Shown here: piece after piece, positions 41,827 through 50,252 of the stretch
Position numbering within the stretch: the first letter of the stretch is position 1
Layout: the number at the start of each line of letters is the position of its first letter
Notes under the pieces: model-generated
Seen by the model: the letters and a program-made list of their open reading frames with translations, nothing else
What the model was told of the DNA's origin: nothing
The model's database searches: none
Virus record (IMG/VR): IMGVR_UViG_3300023184_000037
Span: 81,138-145,137 of that record
DNA: 64,000 nucleotides
Origin: a virus
Direction: 5' to 3' (one strand)
Translations under genes and position numbers: made by a program

Positions 41827-42777
41827 ATGATTCAAGCACTTTTTACAGAAAAATATCGTCCAAAGAATTTAGAAGATTTAATCCTTCCAGAACGTGTAAT
41901 GTCGAAATTTGAAAATGGATTAACACAGAATATGTTATTAGCAGGTAGCCCAGGAACTGGTAAAACTTCAACTGCAAAGGCAATTGTTAACCAATTTGGA
42001 TTACCATATCTTTATATCAATGCATCTACAGATACTTCAGTTGATGTAATCAGAACCCGAATCACTGACTTCTGTTCAACGATGTCAATCCTAGATGACC
42101 AAGGAAAATTTAAAGTGGTAATATTAGATGAGGTTGATGGTGTATCTGACCAATTCTTTAAAGCACTTCGTGCAACGATGGAGCAGTTTGCAAGTAACTC
42201 AAGATTTATTGCAACTTGTAATTACGTTAATAAAATTCCAGACCCAATCCTTTCCCGTTTTGAAGTTATTAATTTTGACTTTGATAAATCAGAAGAGAAT
42301 GAATTGACTAAGAAATATATTAGACGTGTTTATGAAATCTGTGGAAAAGAGGGAATGACAATTGAAAAACCAGCCCTTGTAGAATTTGTTAAAAGAAACT
42401 TTCCAGACCTTCGAAGCACTCTTAATAAATTGCAAGGTTACAAAACACAAGGTACTCAAAATATTACACTCGATGACGTTAAGAAATTTAACTCAGTGTA
42501 CAAGGATATGTTTGACCTGATTTTTAATCAAATGGACCCTGTAACAAACTACAAGTATATTGTAGGTGAATATTCAAATAGAGTTGATGATGTCTTACAG
42601 ACACTTGGCCAAGAATTTATCGAATACATACAAACAGAAAAACCACAAAACGCTCGACACATTCCGCAAATTGCAATTTGTGTTGCAGAACACCAAGCAC
42701 AAAGAACCTTGGTAATCGACCCGGTTATTACGTTACTTTCATGTACGTATAAAATACAAGAAATTGTAAGAAATTAA
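41827..42777 (+). CDS. 44: Clamp loader large subunit (gp44)
   Basis: A 316-residue AAA+ ATPase, the length of T4 gp44 (319). TEKYRPKNLEDLILP opens it; Walker A is GSPGTGKTSTAKAI (about 40-53), Walker B VVILDEVDGV, sensor 1 ATCNYVNKI, and the SRF arginine finger is LSRFEVI. With a small gp62-type partner it loads the sliding clamp. I recognise no gp62 homologue in the window; one of the small unknowns downstream could fill that role. Confidence 0.93.
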   Translation: MIQALFTEKYRPKNLEDLILPERVMSKFENGLTQNMLLAGSPGTGKTSTAKAIVNQFGLPYLYINASTDTSVDVIRTRITDFCSTMSILDDQGKFKVVILDEVDGVSDQFFKALRATMEQFASNSRFIATCNYVNKIPDPILSRFEVINFDFDKSEENELTKKYIRRVYEICGKEGMTIEKPALVEFVKRNFPDLRSTLNKLQGYKTQGTQNITLDDVKKFNSVYKDMFDLIFNQMDPVTNYKYIVGEYSNRVDDVLQTLGQEFIEYIQTEKPQNARHIPQIAICVAEHQAQRTLVIDPVITLLSCTYKIQEIVRN

Positions 42778-42794
42778 AAAATAAATTGATAAAA

Positions 42795-42829
42795 GTTTTT
42801 CCGTGTCAAAACTTTTTATTATATTTACA
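42795..42829 (+). promoter_or_regulatory. Early-type promoter before RNase H
   Basis: TTTTTCCGTGTCA then TTATATTTACA (42819-42829), 17 bases before the ATG at 42846. TTTTACCGTGTCAGG is the matching upstream part at 58660. Confidence 0.65.
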
Positions 42830-42845
42830 AATAAATTATAGAACT

Positions 42846-44078
42846 ATGAAACTAGGAAAACATACACTTATTATCGATGGAAATTATTTTGTACATAGCA
42901 GACTTTTTGTACTTCCACGTCCTAAAAAAGAACAATTACTAGGAGACAGAGATGGCCAAGAGCAATTCATGCGTAAATTATGTATTGACTTTGCATCTGA
43001 AGTCAGAAAAATGACCCCTTTTGTCGATCAAATCGTAGTTGCAGTCGATTCAAAATCATGGCGTAAAGACCTATTTCCAACCGCAGAATATAAAGGTACT
43101 AGAGTTGCTGATAATTCAGTTAATTGGGAAAATGTATTTAATGTTTATACAGAGTTCCAAGATATTCTTGCAAAGCAGGGTGTTATTATACATAAAGTTC
43201 CTGGTGCCGAAGCAGACGATATTCTTTTTGGTTGGTCAACGCAATTAAACAATGAAGGTAAAAATTGTATTGTTTGGACTGGTGACCGTGACCTTATTCA
43301 ATTGGTTAATTATAATGAAGCCACTGATGCATACACCCTATGGTACTACAATTCTAAACGTAAATTACTAGCATTTGAAGGTTTTGAAACCCTTATTAAT
43401 AAACCTAATGAGGTAGAAATTTCTAATGATGACTTGTTATTTAACATGGGTTCTACTGATGTATTAAATAGCCAACTAAAAGGTGATTTCATCAACTGGA
43501 TTGCTAAAAATGGTGTAGAAATAGAAGAGATTAATTGTGATGATTTTATCTTCTCAAAAATCTTACAAGGTGACAAGAGCGATAACATTCAATCTGTAGT
43601 TTCATGGACTAAAAGAACTAGCACAGGTTCTATCCGAAACTATTCAATCACTGAAAAGCAGGCAATTCAAATCCTAGAAAAATATCGTGAAATTGAAGGT
43701 AACTTCCACATTGACCATTTCTTTTCAGAAGCACAGGTTAAAACTATAGTTGACATGATTCATGAAGTTGTTGGTAAATCTACAATTGATGAAATCCGTT
43801 TGCGATTTAACCAAAATCTTGACTTAATGTTATTGCACTATAACACAATACCTGGTGGCATACAAAAAGCAATATATAATGAAATTGAGAAAGATTTTAC
43901 AGTTGAAACACGATTGACCGGATTAACTCAGATGGAAAAGATATTAGAAGGAACCCAGTGGAATTCTAAAGCGGCTTCCGGAAGTGGAGCTCCTAAGAGT
44001 TTTGACCCATTTGCAACTCTTCAACTTGACAAAGTTTCTCAACAACCTGAAACTAAAAAAATAAACACATTATTTTAA
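42846..44078 (+). CDS. rnh: RNase H/5'-3' FEN-type nuclease with clamp-binding-type tail
   Basis: The ATG at 42846 (MKLGKHTLIIDGNYFVHS) is preferred over 42786, which lies in the promoter. The protein is 410 residues (T4 RNase H: 305). LIIDGNYF gives the first acid, then VVAVDSKSWRKDLFP, KVPGAEADDILF and WTGDRDLIQLV, the acidic clusters of FEN/T4 RNase H nucleases; KILQGDKSDNIQSV is the helix-hairpin-helix segment. It removes RNA primers. The end TKKINTLF almost equals the SGNH hydrolase tail, suggesting clamp docking. Confidence 0.88.
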   Translation: MKLGKHTLIIDGNYFVHSRLFVLPRPKKEQLLGDRDGQEQFMRKLCIDFASEVRKMTPFVDQIVVAVDSKSWRKDLFPTAEYKGTRVADNSVNWENVFNVYTEFQDILAKQGVIIHKVPGAEADDILFGWSTQLNNEGKNCIVWTGDRDLIQLVNYNEATDAYTLWYYNSKRKLLAFEGFETLINKPNEVEISNDDLLFNMGSTDVLNSQLKGDFINWIAKNGVEIEEINCDDFIFSKILQGDKSDNIQSVVSWTKRTSTGSIRNYSITEKQAIQILEKYREIEGNFHIDHFFSEAQVKTIVDMIHEVVGKSTIDEIRLRFNQNLDLMLLHYNTIPGGIQKAIYNEIEKDFTVETRLTGLTQMEKILEGTQWNSKAASGSGAPKSFDPFATLQLDKVSQQPETKKINTLF

Positions 44079-44255
44079 ATGAGCAACGAGGATATTTTAA
44101 CTGAATTACTAATTGAAGCCCATGAAGAGGGTATTTTCGAAAAGGTTCTAGCTGAGGTAAACAAACTCAAGGAAACCCATATAATAACAAACAACGATAG
44201 ACTTGAACTTTTTGAAAAAGCAATAAAACATGTTAGACGAAACAAAACTATTTGA
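44079..44255 (+). CDS. Small acidic helical protein
   Basis: A 58-residue frame starting MSNEDILTELLIEAHEEG just after the RNase H stop (TAAATG). It fills an otherwise empty 150-base gap and overlaps the next gene by 26 bases. Codon use is like its neighbours. Acidic helical N-terminal part, basic end (HVRRNKTI). Function unknown. Confidence 0.6.
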   Translation: MSNEDILTELLIEAHEEGIFEKVLAEVNKLKETHIITNNDRLELFEKAIKHVRRNKTI

Positions 44256-44658
44256 TTTCATAAAAATCCTATTCACAAAACCTGCTGAATACAAAAAAAT
44301 AAGTAACCATAATAAGAAGCGACATCATTTCATGATTAATCGCTTCTTTTCGATTCAATACCCTGCAAATGCCCAATTATTTAATAAGAACGGGATTAAT
44401 CCACTTGCAGTAATTGACAGTTGGTCCCTTGTGGCTGCCAGGTTTAAGAGTGTTCCTGGATGGATTTACACTAAGACCAAAAAGTCCGAAAAAGAAGCAA
44501 CTTCTAAAAGCAAATATATACCATCAGAAGAGGCCATCTCATTCTTTATGGAAAAGAATGAAATTGGCAAGAGAGAATTTAAAGAACTTGAAAAATTTGC
44601 TAAAGAAGAACTTTACGCCTCACTTCAGAGGATAGAGAATTCGATGCAGGTATATTAA
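44230..44658 (+). CDS. Hypothetical protein in the replication block
   Basis: A 142-residue protein. MLDETKLFDFIKILFTKPAEY opens it; HNKKRHHFMINRFFSIQYP and LAVIDSWSLVAARFKSVPGW are probably conserved core segments, and the end is helical. Location after clamp loader and RNase H makes a replication accessory, perhaps a small clamp-loader subunit, conceivable, but no family is recognised. Confidence 0.65.
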   Translation: MLDETKLFDFIKILFTKPAEYKKISNHNKKRHHFMINRFFSIQYPANAQLFNKNGINPLAVIDSWSLVAARFKSVPGWIYTKTKKSEKEATSKSKYIPSEEAISFFMEKNEIGKREFKELEKFAKEELYASLQRIENSMQVY

Positions 44659-44665
44659 ACCGACT

Positions 44666-45310
44666 ATGCAACAATTTGAATTTAGTTCGATGCCAACGGC
44701 GATCGACGTTACCCTGTACAAATATAATTATATTGACAATAAATTATGGGCACAAATCCAAAACGACCTTGATTTTATCGAGCTTGGAAATGACTCAATA
44801 ATGGTATCGTCATCTCAATTAAAAGTTATACTTGATAGATATTACCAGAACTCAATTAATAAAATTAAATCAGTTGGTTCCGATTTCTTGCATAAAGAAA
44901 TTAATACGGTCTATTTTCTTTTCCAAATCCTATTAGAGATGGAAAATCTGCAGTACATTAAGTTTACACTTAGTAAAGATAAAAAGTACTCCAGAATTGT
45001 AGAAACTAATGGGGTAAAAATGATTCAATTTAGTTTTAAACTTCTAACTGCAACTTTTAGACTTTTTGACCTATATGAAGATGACGAACTTCCATTGGTT
45101 AACCAAATTCTAGAAGAGCTCGATGTTCTAGAGCCTGGAGTGCCATACACCAGACTTAATGCAAAAGAACTTTATGATACAATACTTTTTTATCTTGAGG
45201 AAAAGGACCCAGAAGATATCGAAGCTGGAATAGTTACCGACATCTTGGATATACTTGAGGCTAAAATTGAGAAAGAGGACCCATTAATCTTATTGATTAC
45301 CGACTACTAA
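44666..45310 (+). CDS. Hypothetical protein
   Basis: A 214-residue acidic protein (MQQFEFSSMPTAIDVTLYKY...). The middle is hydrophobic-helical (VYFLFQILLEMENLQYI) and the C-terminal third very acidic (EEKDPEDIEAGIVTDIL). No motif recognised. It follows the replication block by seven bases and is followed by a late box, so it may be the last gene of the replication operon. Confidence 0.65.
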   Translation: MQQFEFSSMPTAIDVTLYKYNYIDNKLWAQIQNDLDFIELGNDSIMVSSSQLKVILDRYYQNSINKIKSVGSDFLHKEINTVYFLFQILLEMENLQYIKFTLSKDKKYSRIVETNGVKMIQFSFKLLTATFRLFDLYEDDELPLVNQILEELDVLEPGVPYTRLNAKELYDTILFYLEEKDPEDIEAGIVTDILDILEAKIEKEDPLILLITDY

Positions 45311-45318
45311 TATTTTTT

Positions 45319-45329
45319 GAATATATAAA
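45319..45329 (+). promoter_or_regulatory. Late-type box GAATATATAAA
   Basis: GAATATATAAA, a one-base variant of the late motif, 15 bases before the ATG at 45345; the same variant is at 63330. Confidence 0.5.
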
Positions 45330-45344
45330 GAAAAACGTTTAACT

Positions 45345-45752
45345 ATGAATTTCTTTAGTAATTTTGGTAAAAGAGAAGCATTAATCTATATTATTGTAGC
45401 ACTTTGGGTAGGAATGGGACTTTTTGGAGCCTTTAAAGAGGCTAGTTTCACCGACCTTTCAATATATTTCGGATCCCTAACAGCATACGCTGCAACCTAT
45501 ATATGGGCTGAATCTAAAAGACCAAGCGACAAATCCGCAATCCTTAAAAAGGGACCAAATTCACGAAAAGAGGTAATGATATATGTTATTGTTATTCTCT
45601 GGGCCATCGCAGGATGTGGAGCCATTTGGTTTAAGGCAAACCTGGGAGAACTTGCACTTTATTTTGTATCATTAACTGGATTTGTAGCATCTTGGATTGC
45701 CGGAGAAGTTTATAATCCACAAGATGAGGTAAATAAAAATAGAGAGCAATAA
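45345..45752 (+). CDS. Four-helix membrane protein with internal duplication
   Basis: A 135-residue membrane protein made of two copies of one unit: KREALIYIIVALWVGMG...SIYFGSLTAYAATYIWAE and RKEVMIYVIVILWAIAG...ALYFVSLTGFVASWIAGE. Each unit has two hydrophobic helices and the linker between copies is Lys/Pro/Ser-rich. A holin-like or virion-membrane role is conceivable for a late small membrane protein, but nothing proves it. Its stop overlaps the next start (TAATG). Confidence 0.75.
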   Translation: MNFFSNFGKREALIYIIVALWVGMGLFGAFKEASFTDLSIYFGSLTAYAATYIWAESKRPSDKSAILKKGPNSRKEVMIYVIVILWAIAGCGAIWFKANLGELALYFVSLTGFVASWIAGEVYNPQDEVNKNREQ

Positions 45753-47686
45753 TGGTAACCAATTATACTGCAAATGAATATGGAGATTTTTTCGTAGCAT
45801 CTATTCAGCAACCCTATCTTAATGTAACTAATGTTATCGACTGGGATATTGTTGTAGGTCTTAAAAAACCTAAAATGACCGGAAATGTTACAGGTTCTTC
45901 CGGATCCGTAAATGTTTACGGATATGCAACTCAATTTAACACAGCATTTGAAGTTGGAGATTCTATAATTATAGGAAACATTGTTTACGAAATTGATAAT
46001 ATTGTTAATGATTTTGAACTTTCTGTTACTGAACCAATTCAATTCAGTTTTACCAACGCACAATATTATACAACTCCGGATGGGGTAAACTTTTTTGATT
46101 ATGAATTTAGATGGTCTCAAACGGGTGGAGTTTTTTCTGAGTTTGCAGAACTTAATCATGGAACCAATCCTGAAGATATTCAAGGTATAACATTTGACCC
46201 TACAAAACCACTCTATATTGATGTTAAAGCCGAAGTTGCTGGACTTGCAACTGGAAATAGTTTAACATTTCTTTCAATAGAATTTACTCTTGAAACAGAT
46301 GCCGGAATTATCGAATCTTGTCCTAACTTCTGTACTGATTGTACCGACCCTTTTGCAATGAACGGATGTGCAAATATCCAAGTGACATGTAATCCGACAA
46401 ATCAATTTAATCCATACAATCTTACAAAATCAGTTAAAATTTACAAGCAACTTGTAAACATTGTTAATGGAATCTTTGGACATGATGTTACATACTTTAG
46501 AACTGAACCAGATGCAAGAACAACCGATGTTATTCTTATGGAATATTCATTACATAATGTTGTCGACAAGCAAACAATAAAAATACTGGTTCCAGACAAT
46601 GAATTCCCGACCGAAGCACATACTTATGATATATTTGGAATTGAATTAGCAGATTTTGAAATTCATATAACTGCTGAGGAATTTGAAACACATTTTGGTG
46701 CCGGAAATTATCCAAGAAACAAGGACTACATGTTTATTCCAATCATTAATAAAATGTATGAGATAAGTTCTATTGCCCTAGCCGATGAATTTAATAGAAG
46801 TCACTCATATTGGAAAGTTAAACTTGTTAAATATCAAGATCGTGGAGATGTTCTTAAAGGGCAATTCGACGATGATACTGATGTGTTAATAACTGGAATT
46901 GAAGAGGTATTTGGAGAGAGAATCCAAGACGAATATAAAAAGAATCTTAAGCCAGAAATCTTCCAAACAGTTGTTGATAAACGAGAAGACGGAATCCGCA
47001 CCTTTGTTGATAGAAAACTACGAATTGCTGATTATGCCCTAAAAAATAGATGGACTGTTGTAAGCAAAAACCATTACAATTTTTTAAATATGGTAACTGG
47101 AGCTTCTGCTGTAGTTTACGAAGCACAATCAGAACTTAATGCTGGAAATGGTATGGCATTTACTTCATGGTTTGCACCTCGATTTGCAGCAAATTCAACT
47201 GGAAATTATAGATTGATTGGAGATACTAATAGTACCTTTGAAATAACAATAAGTAACACAGAGTTACTAGTTATAACCCCACAGGGAACTCAACCATTTA
47301 CACATGGGATAACATTTGACCCTGCAGAATGGTATGGTTATGTTGTTAATATCAACAATGAATTCCTTCAATTGTCTGTGTCAATCTATAGTCTTGATAT
47401 AACAAACAATAGCATGCTTCCTCAAAATGCTTCAAATAATTTAACTAATAACTTCACACAAACAATAACGTTAACTGATGAACTTGTTTGGTCGACCCCG
47501 GCAAAATTTGAATTAATTGCAAATGAAATGCTAATGACAAATATTAGAGTATTCGATAAACCTATTGAATTTGAGCAGCATTCAAATATTTTAAATCAAT
47601 ATGTTGTACGCGATAACCAGCATGCACTTATTGTTGATAATGCAATTCCAAGCATAGGATTCCAAAAATATGCCAATGCTCGTTAA
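45752..47686 (+). CDS. Large late structural protein in the neck-gene slot
   Basis: A 644-residue, beta-rich protein. It contains a cysteine cluster (CPNFCTDCTDPFAMNGC, about 190-206), unusual in a virion protein, a central region with YFRTEPDARTTDV and KFQD-type segments, and a C-terminal ~150 residues resembling a jelly-roll/LamG-like domain (SWFAPRFAANSTGNYRLIGD). It stands immediately upstream of the terminase genes, where T4 has neck genes 13-15. A neck or collar/whisker role is inferred, not shown. Confidence 0.65.
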   Translation: MVTNYTANEYGDFFVASIQQPYLNVTNVIDWDIVVGLKKPKMTGNVTGSSGSVNVYGYATQFNTAFEVGDSIIIGNIVYEIDNIVNDFELSVTEPIQFSFTNAQYYTTPDGVNFFDYEFRWSQTGGVFSEFAELNHGTNPEDIQGITFDPTKPLYIDVKAEVAGLATGNSLTFLSIEFTLETDAGIIESCPNFCTDCTDPFAMNGCANIQVTCNPTNQFNPYNLTKSVKIYKQLVNIVNGIFGHDVTYFRTEPDARTTDVILMEYSLHNVVDKQTIKILVPDNEFPTEAHTYDIFGIELADFEIHITAEEFETHFGAGNYPRNKDYMFIPIINKMYEISSIALADEFNRSHSYWKVKLVKYQDRGDVLKGQFDDDTDVLITGIEEVFGERIQDEYKKNLKPEIFQTVVDKREDGIRTFVDRKLRIADYALKNRWTVVSKNHYNFLNMVTGASAVVYEAQSELNAGNGMAFTSWFAPRFAANSTGNYRLIGDTNSTFEITISNTELLVITPQGTQPFTHGITFDPAEWYGYVVNINNEFLQLSVSIYSLDITNNSMLPQNASNNLTNNFTQTITLTDELVWSTPAKFELIANEMLMTNIRVFDKPIEFEQHSNILNQYVVRDNQHALIVDNAIPSIGFQKYANAR

Positions 47687-47690
47687 TTTC

Positions 47691-47700
47691 GATATATAAT
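47691..47700 (+). promoter_or_regulatory. Late-type promoter GATATATAAT
   Basis: GATATATAAT 19 bases before the small-terminase ATG at 47719. Confidence 0.75.
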
Positions 47701-47718
47701 TTAATAAAACAAATCTAT

Positions 47719-48363
47719 ATGTCAGAAAATAAAAGCATAAAAGACCAAGCAGAGGATATCCGAAAAGAACTTGATGAATTGATTGGTGCTGGAAGCGGAG
47801 AAATATCTCAATCGATTGAAACTGATGTAGCACTTCCTGCAAGAAGAGAACAAAACCATGTTAGTTTTGCTCAACTTAAAGAGAGTTCTACAAAAAAGGC
47901 CAAGAAAACCATTACGGCCCTAATGAAGTTTTATTTGGATGAAGATATTATAGAGCGAGACGAATACATTCAAGCTAAAAAGAAGATGGACGAAATGACA
48001 ATGAGTTCATTAGTCTATCAACTTCAAGCTGGAGAAAGGGCACTTACAACCCTACTTGATGCTATCGAAGATGGTGAAGTGGCTCCAAGAATGTTTGAAG
48101 TACTTGCAACACTACAAAAATCAATGCTTGATATTATCAAATCTCAAACAATGTACTTAATGGCAACCGAAGAGAGCGCCAAAAGAATTGCCAGAGATAT
48201 TGAAATATACAGAAAGCGAGATAACATCAAAGAAATAGAAATTTCAGGTGGAGACCCAGGCTCTGGAAATGTTCAAAGAGGTACTAAAGACCTTATGAGA
48301 ATGATCCGAGAGGGTATTGATGCTGCCGAAACGGACGTTGAAGATGTTGAAATAACAGAATAA
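47719..48363 (+). CDS. 16: Terminase small subunit (gp16-like)
   Basis: A 214-residue protein (T4 gp16: 164) directly before the large terminase gene, one base apart. The central helices (EYIQAKKKMDEMTMSSLVYQ, AGERALTTLLDAIEDGE) and the IKSQTMYLMATEE segment fit the coiled-coil oligomerising core of gp16-type subunits; both ends are charged and probably flexible. It would regulate the motor and DNA recognition during packaging. Confidence 0.75.
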   Translation: MSENKSIKDQAEDIRKELDELIGAGSGEISQSIETDVALPARREQNHVSFAQLKESSTKKAKKTITALMKFYLDEDIIERDEYIQAKKKMDEMTMSSLVYQLQAGERALTTLLDAIEDGEVAPRMFEVLATLQKSMLDIIKSQTMYLMATEESAKRIARDIEIYRKRDNIKEIEISGGDPGSGNVQRGTKDLMRMIREGIDAAETDVEDVEITE

Positions 48364-48364
48364 T

Positions 48365-50200
48365 ATGGCAAACGAAGGATACGTTGGAGACAACAAATGG
48401 ATCCCCTCAGGGGAATCTGAAAAGGATGCACAAAAACTAGTATGGTCAACCAAAATCATTAATGACCTTACAGTTGCATTGGATAAAGGTTATAGACCCC
48501 AGGTCAGCATGCCCTTCTATGAGGGTAAACAATTCTTAAGAAGAGGTAATATTGTATTTGAATATACTGAAGATGAACTTAAAGAAATTGCAAAGTGTGC
48601 AAATGATATTGTATACTTTGCAGAAAAATATGCGGTTGTAATGACCGATAATGGTATTCAACAGGTAAAACTGCGTGAATATCAAAAAGACCTCCTAAGG
48701 GACTTTCAACACAATCGATTTAATATTGTGTTGGCATCTAGACAGATGGGTAAAACCGTAACTGCCAGTATTTTTAATGCATGGTACCTTACATTTAACT
48801 ATGACAAAACCACCCTACTACTTGCAAATAAATCTGAATCAACAAAAGAGATTATTGACAAGGCAAAAGTTGTAATTGAAAACCTTCCATTCTTTATGAA
48901 GCCAGGAATTATCAAATACGACGTAATGAACGTAAGGGCTGATAATGGTTGTAGACTGGTTGGTCAGTCAACTACTGCAAAGTCAGGTATTGGTTTTACT
49001 ATTCACAATTTATATCTTGATGAGTTTGCTCACGTTCACCCAACGATTGTAAATTCATTCTATGAAAACGTTTACCCTACACTTTCCGCTTCGAAGATTT
49101 CGAGAATCAATATTACATCTACGCCAAATGGATTTAATAAGTTCTATGAAATTTATGCCGATGCTGAAAAGGGACTTAATGAATATAAAGCAACCCGAAT
49201 AGATTGGTGGCAACATCCTGACAGGGACGATGCATGGTTTAAAAGAGAACTTGGAAACCTTGGTTCAGAGGATGCTTTTAATAGACAATATGGTAATGAG
49301 TTTACTAGCTCATCCAGTTTATTACTGAGCCCTGGTACAATGAAAAATATCCGAAAGAATGCCAAGAAATTTGTTTGGCATGATATTGAAGAGTTTGAAA
49401 ATGCCCACATCGATACGGAAGGGTACCTTTCATTCGACCCTAATTTTGATATTGAAGAGGCAGGAAATGAAGAGAAATACTACATGTTTTCAGTTGATAT
49501 TGCCGAAGGTAACGGAGGGGACTACTCGGTTATAAATATGTTTGAGGTCGAACCACTCCCCGATAAAGATATTGAAAACTATATTAATCCTGGAGCTATG
49601 TATGATTTCTTTAGACTTAATCAAGTTGGAGTATTCAGGAGTAATGAGCATCCAATCGAGGATTTTGCAAAAATCCTATACATATTGGCCCTAGAGGTAT
49701 TTAATCCTGAAAACGTTAAATTGATTATTGAATTTAATACCTATGGAAGTATCTTATTACAGTACCTCTCAACAGTTTTCCCAGGTCGAAATGAATTTGA
49801 AGACGAGATGGTCCTAAGATTTAAACATCGACATGACGCAAAAGCACCAAAGCCAGGAATCCGACTAAAATCTGACAATAAATCAGTTTTTTGCCAAAAC
49901 TTTAAAAAGTTCATTGAGATAAATCGTGTTAAAATAAATGATGTGCAGACAGTTCAAGAGGCCAGTCTTTTTGGAATTGTTAAAAATGGAAGTTATGGAG
50001 CCCAAATGGGAAATGACGATACAATTATGACATGTATTACCGCAACCGAATTTTTTACAACGGTAGATTACGCCGATTATATTGAAGAGTTACTAGATAT
50101 TATAGAGCCTGAAAAGCACGATCTTATGGAGAAGATTTTATACAAAAATAATGAAACTAGTGGAGACCTTCAATATGACATCTATGATTTATTGGGATAA
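48365..50200 (+). CDS. 17: Terminase large subunit (gp17)
   Basis: A 611-residue packaging motor, the length of T4 gp17 (610). ATPase: adenine/Q motif REYQKDLLRDF, Walker A-type ASRQMGKTVTASIFN, Walker B NLYLDEFAHV and coupling motif NITSTPNG. Nuclease: FSVDIAEGNGGDYS with the first Asp, LIIEFNTYG, and NDDTIMTCITA near the end with further acids. It pumps DNA through the portal and cuts the concatemer. Confidence 0.96.
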   Translation: MANEGYVGDNKWIPSGESEKDAQKLVWSTKIINDLTVALDKGYRPQVSMPFYEGKQFLRRGNIVFEYTEDELKEIAKCANDIVYFAEKYAVVMTDNGIQQVKLREYQKDLLRDFQHNRFNIVLASRQMGKTVTASIFNAWYLTFNYDKTTLLLANKSESTKEIIDKAKVVIENLPFFMKPGIIKYDVMNVRADNGCRLVGQSTTAKSGIGFTIHNLYLDEFAHVHPTIVNSFYENVYPTLSASKISRINITSTPNGFNKFYEIYADAEKGLNEYKATRIDWWQHPDRDDAWFKRELGNLGSEDAFNRQYGNEFTSSSSLLLSPGTMKNIRKNAKKFVWHDIEEFENAHIDTEGYLSFDPNFDIEEAGNEEKYYMFSVDIAEGNGGDYSVINMFEVEPLPDKDIENYINPGAMYDFFRLNQVGVFRSNEHPIEDFAKILYILALEVFNPENVKLIIEFNTYGSILLQYLSTVFPGRNEFEDEMVLRFKHRHDAKAPKPGIRLKSDNKSVFCQNFKKFIEINRVKINDVQTVQEASLFGIVKNGSYGAQMGNDDTIMTCITATEFFTTVDYADYIEELLDIIEPEKHDLMEKILYKNNETSGDLQYDIYDLLG

Positions 50201-50216
50201 AATCCAGTTTAATTTA

Positions 50217-50226
50217 GATATATAAT
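50217..50226 (+). promoter_or_regulatory. Late promoter of the sheath gene
   Basis: GATATATAAT 27 bases before the ATG at 50253. Confidence 0.75.
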
Positions 50227-50252
50227 AAAAGAAAAAAAATATACTTAAAATT

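Noticed and set aside
42786-42845. Upstream start of RNase H at 42786
   Set aside because: The extra 20 codons coincide with a conserved promoter element; the ATG at 42846 gives the family-typical N-terminus.
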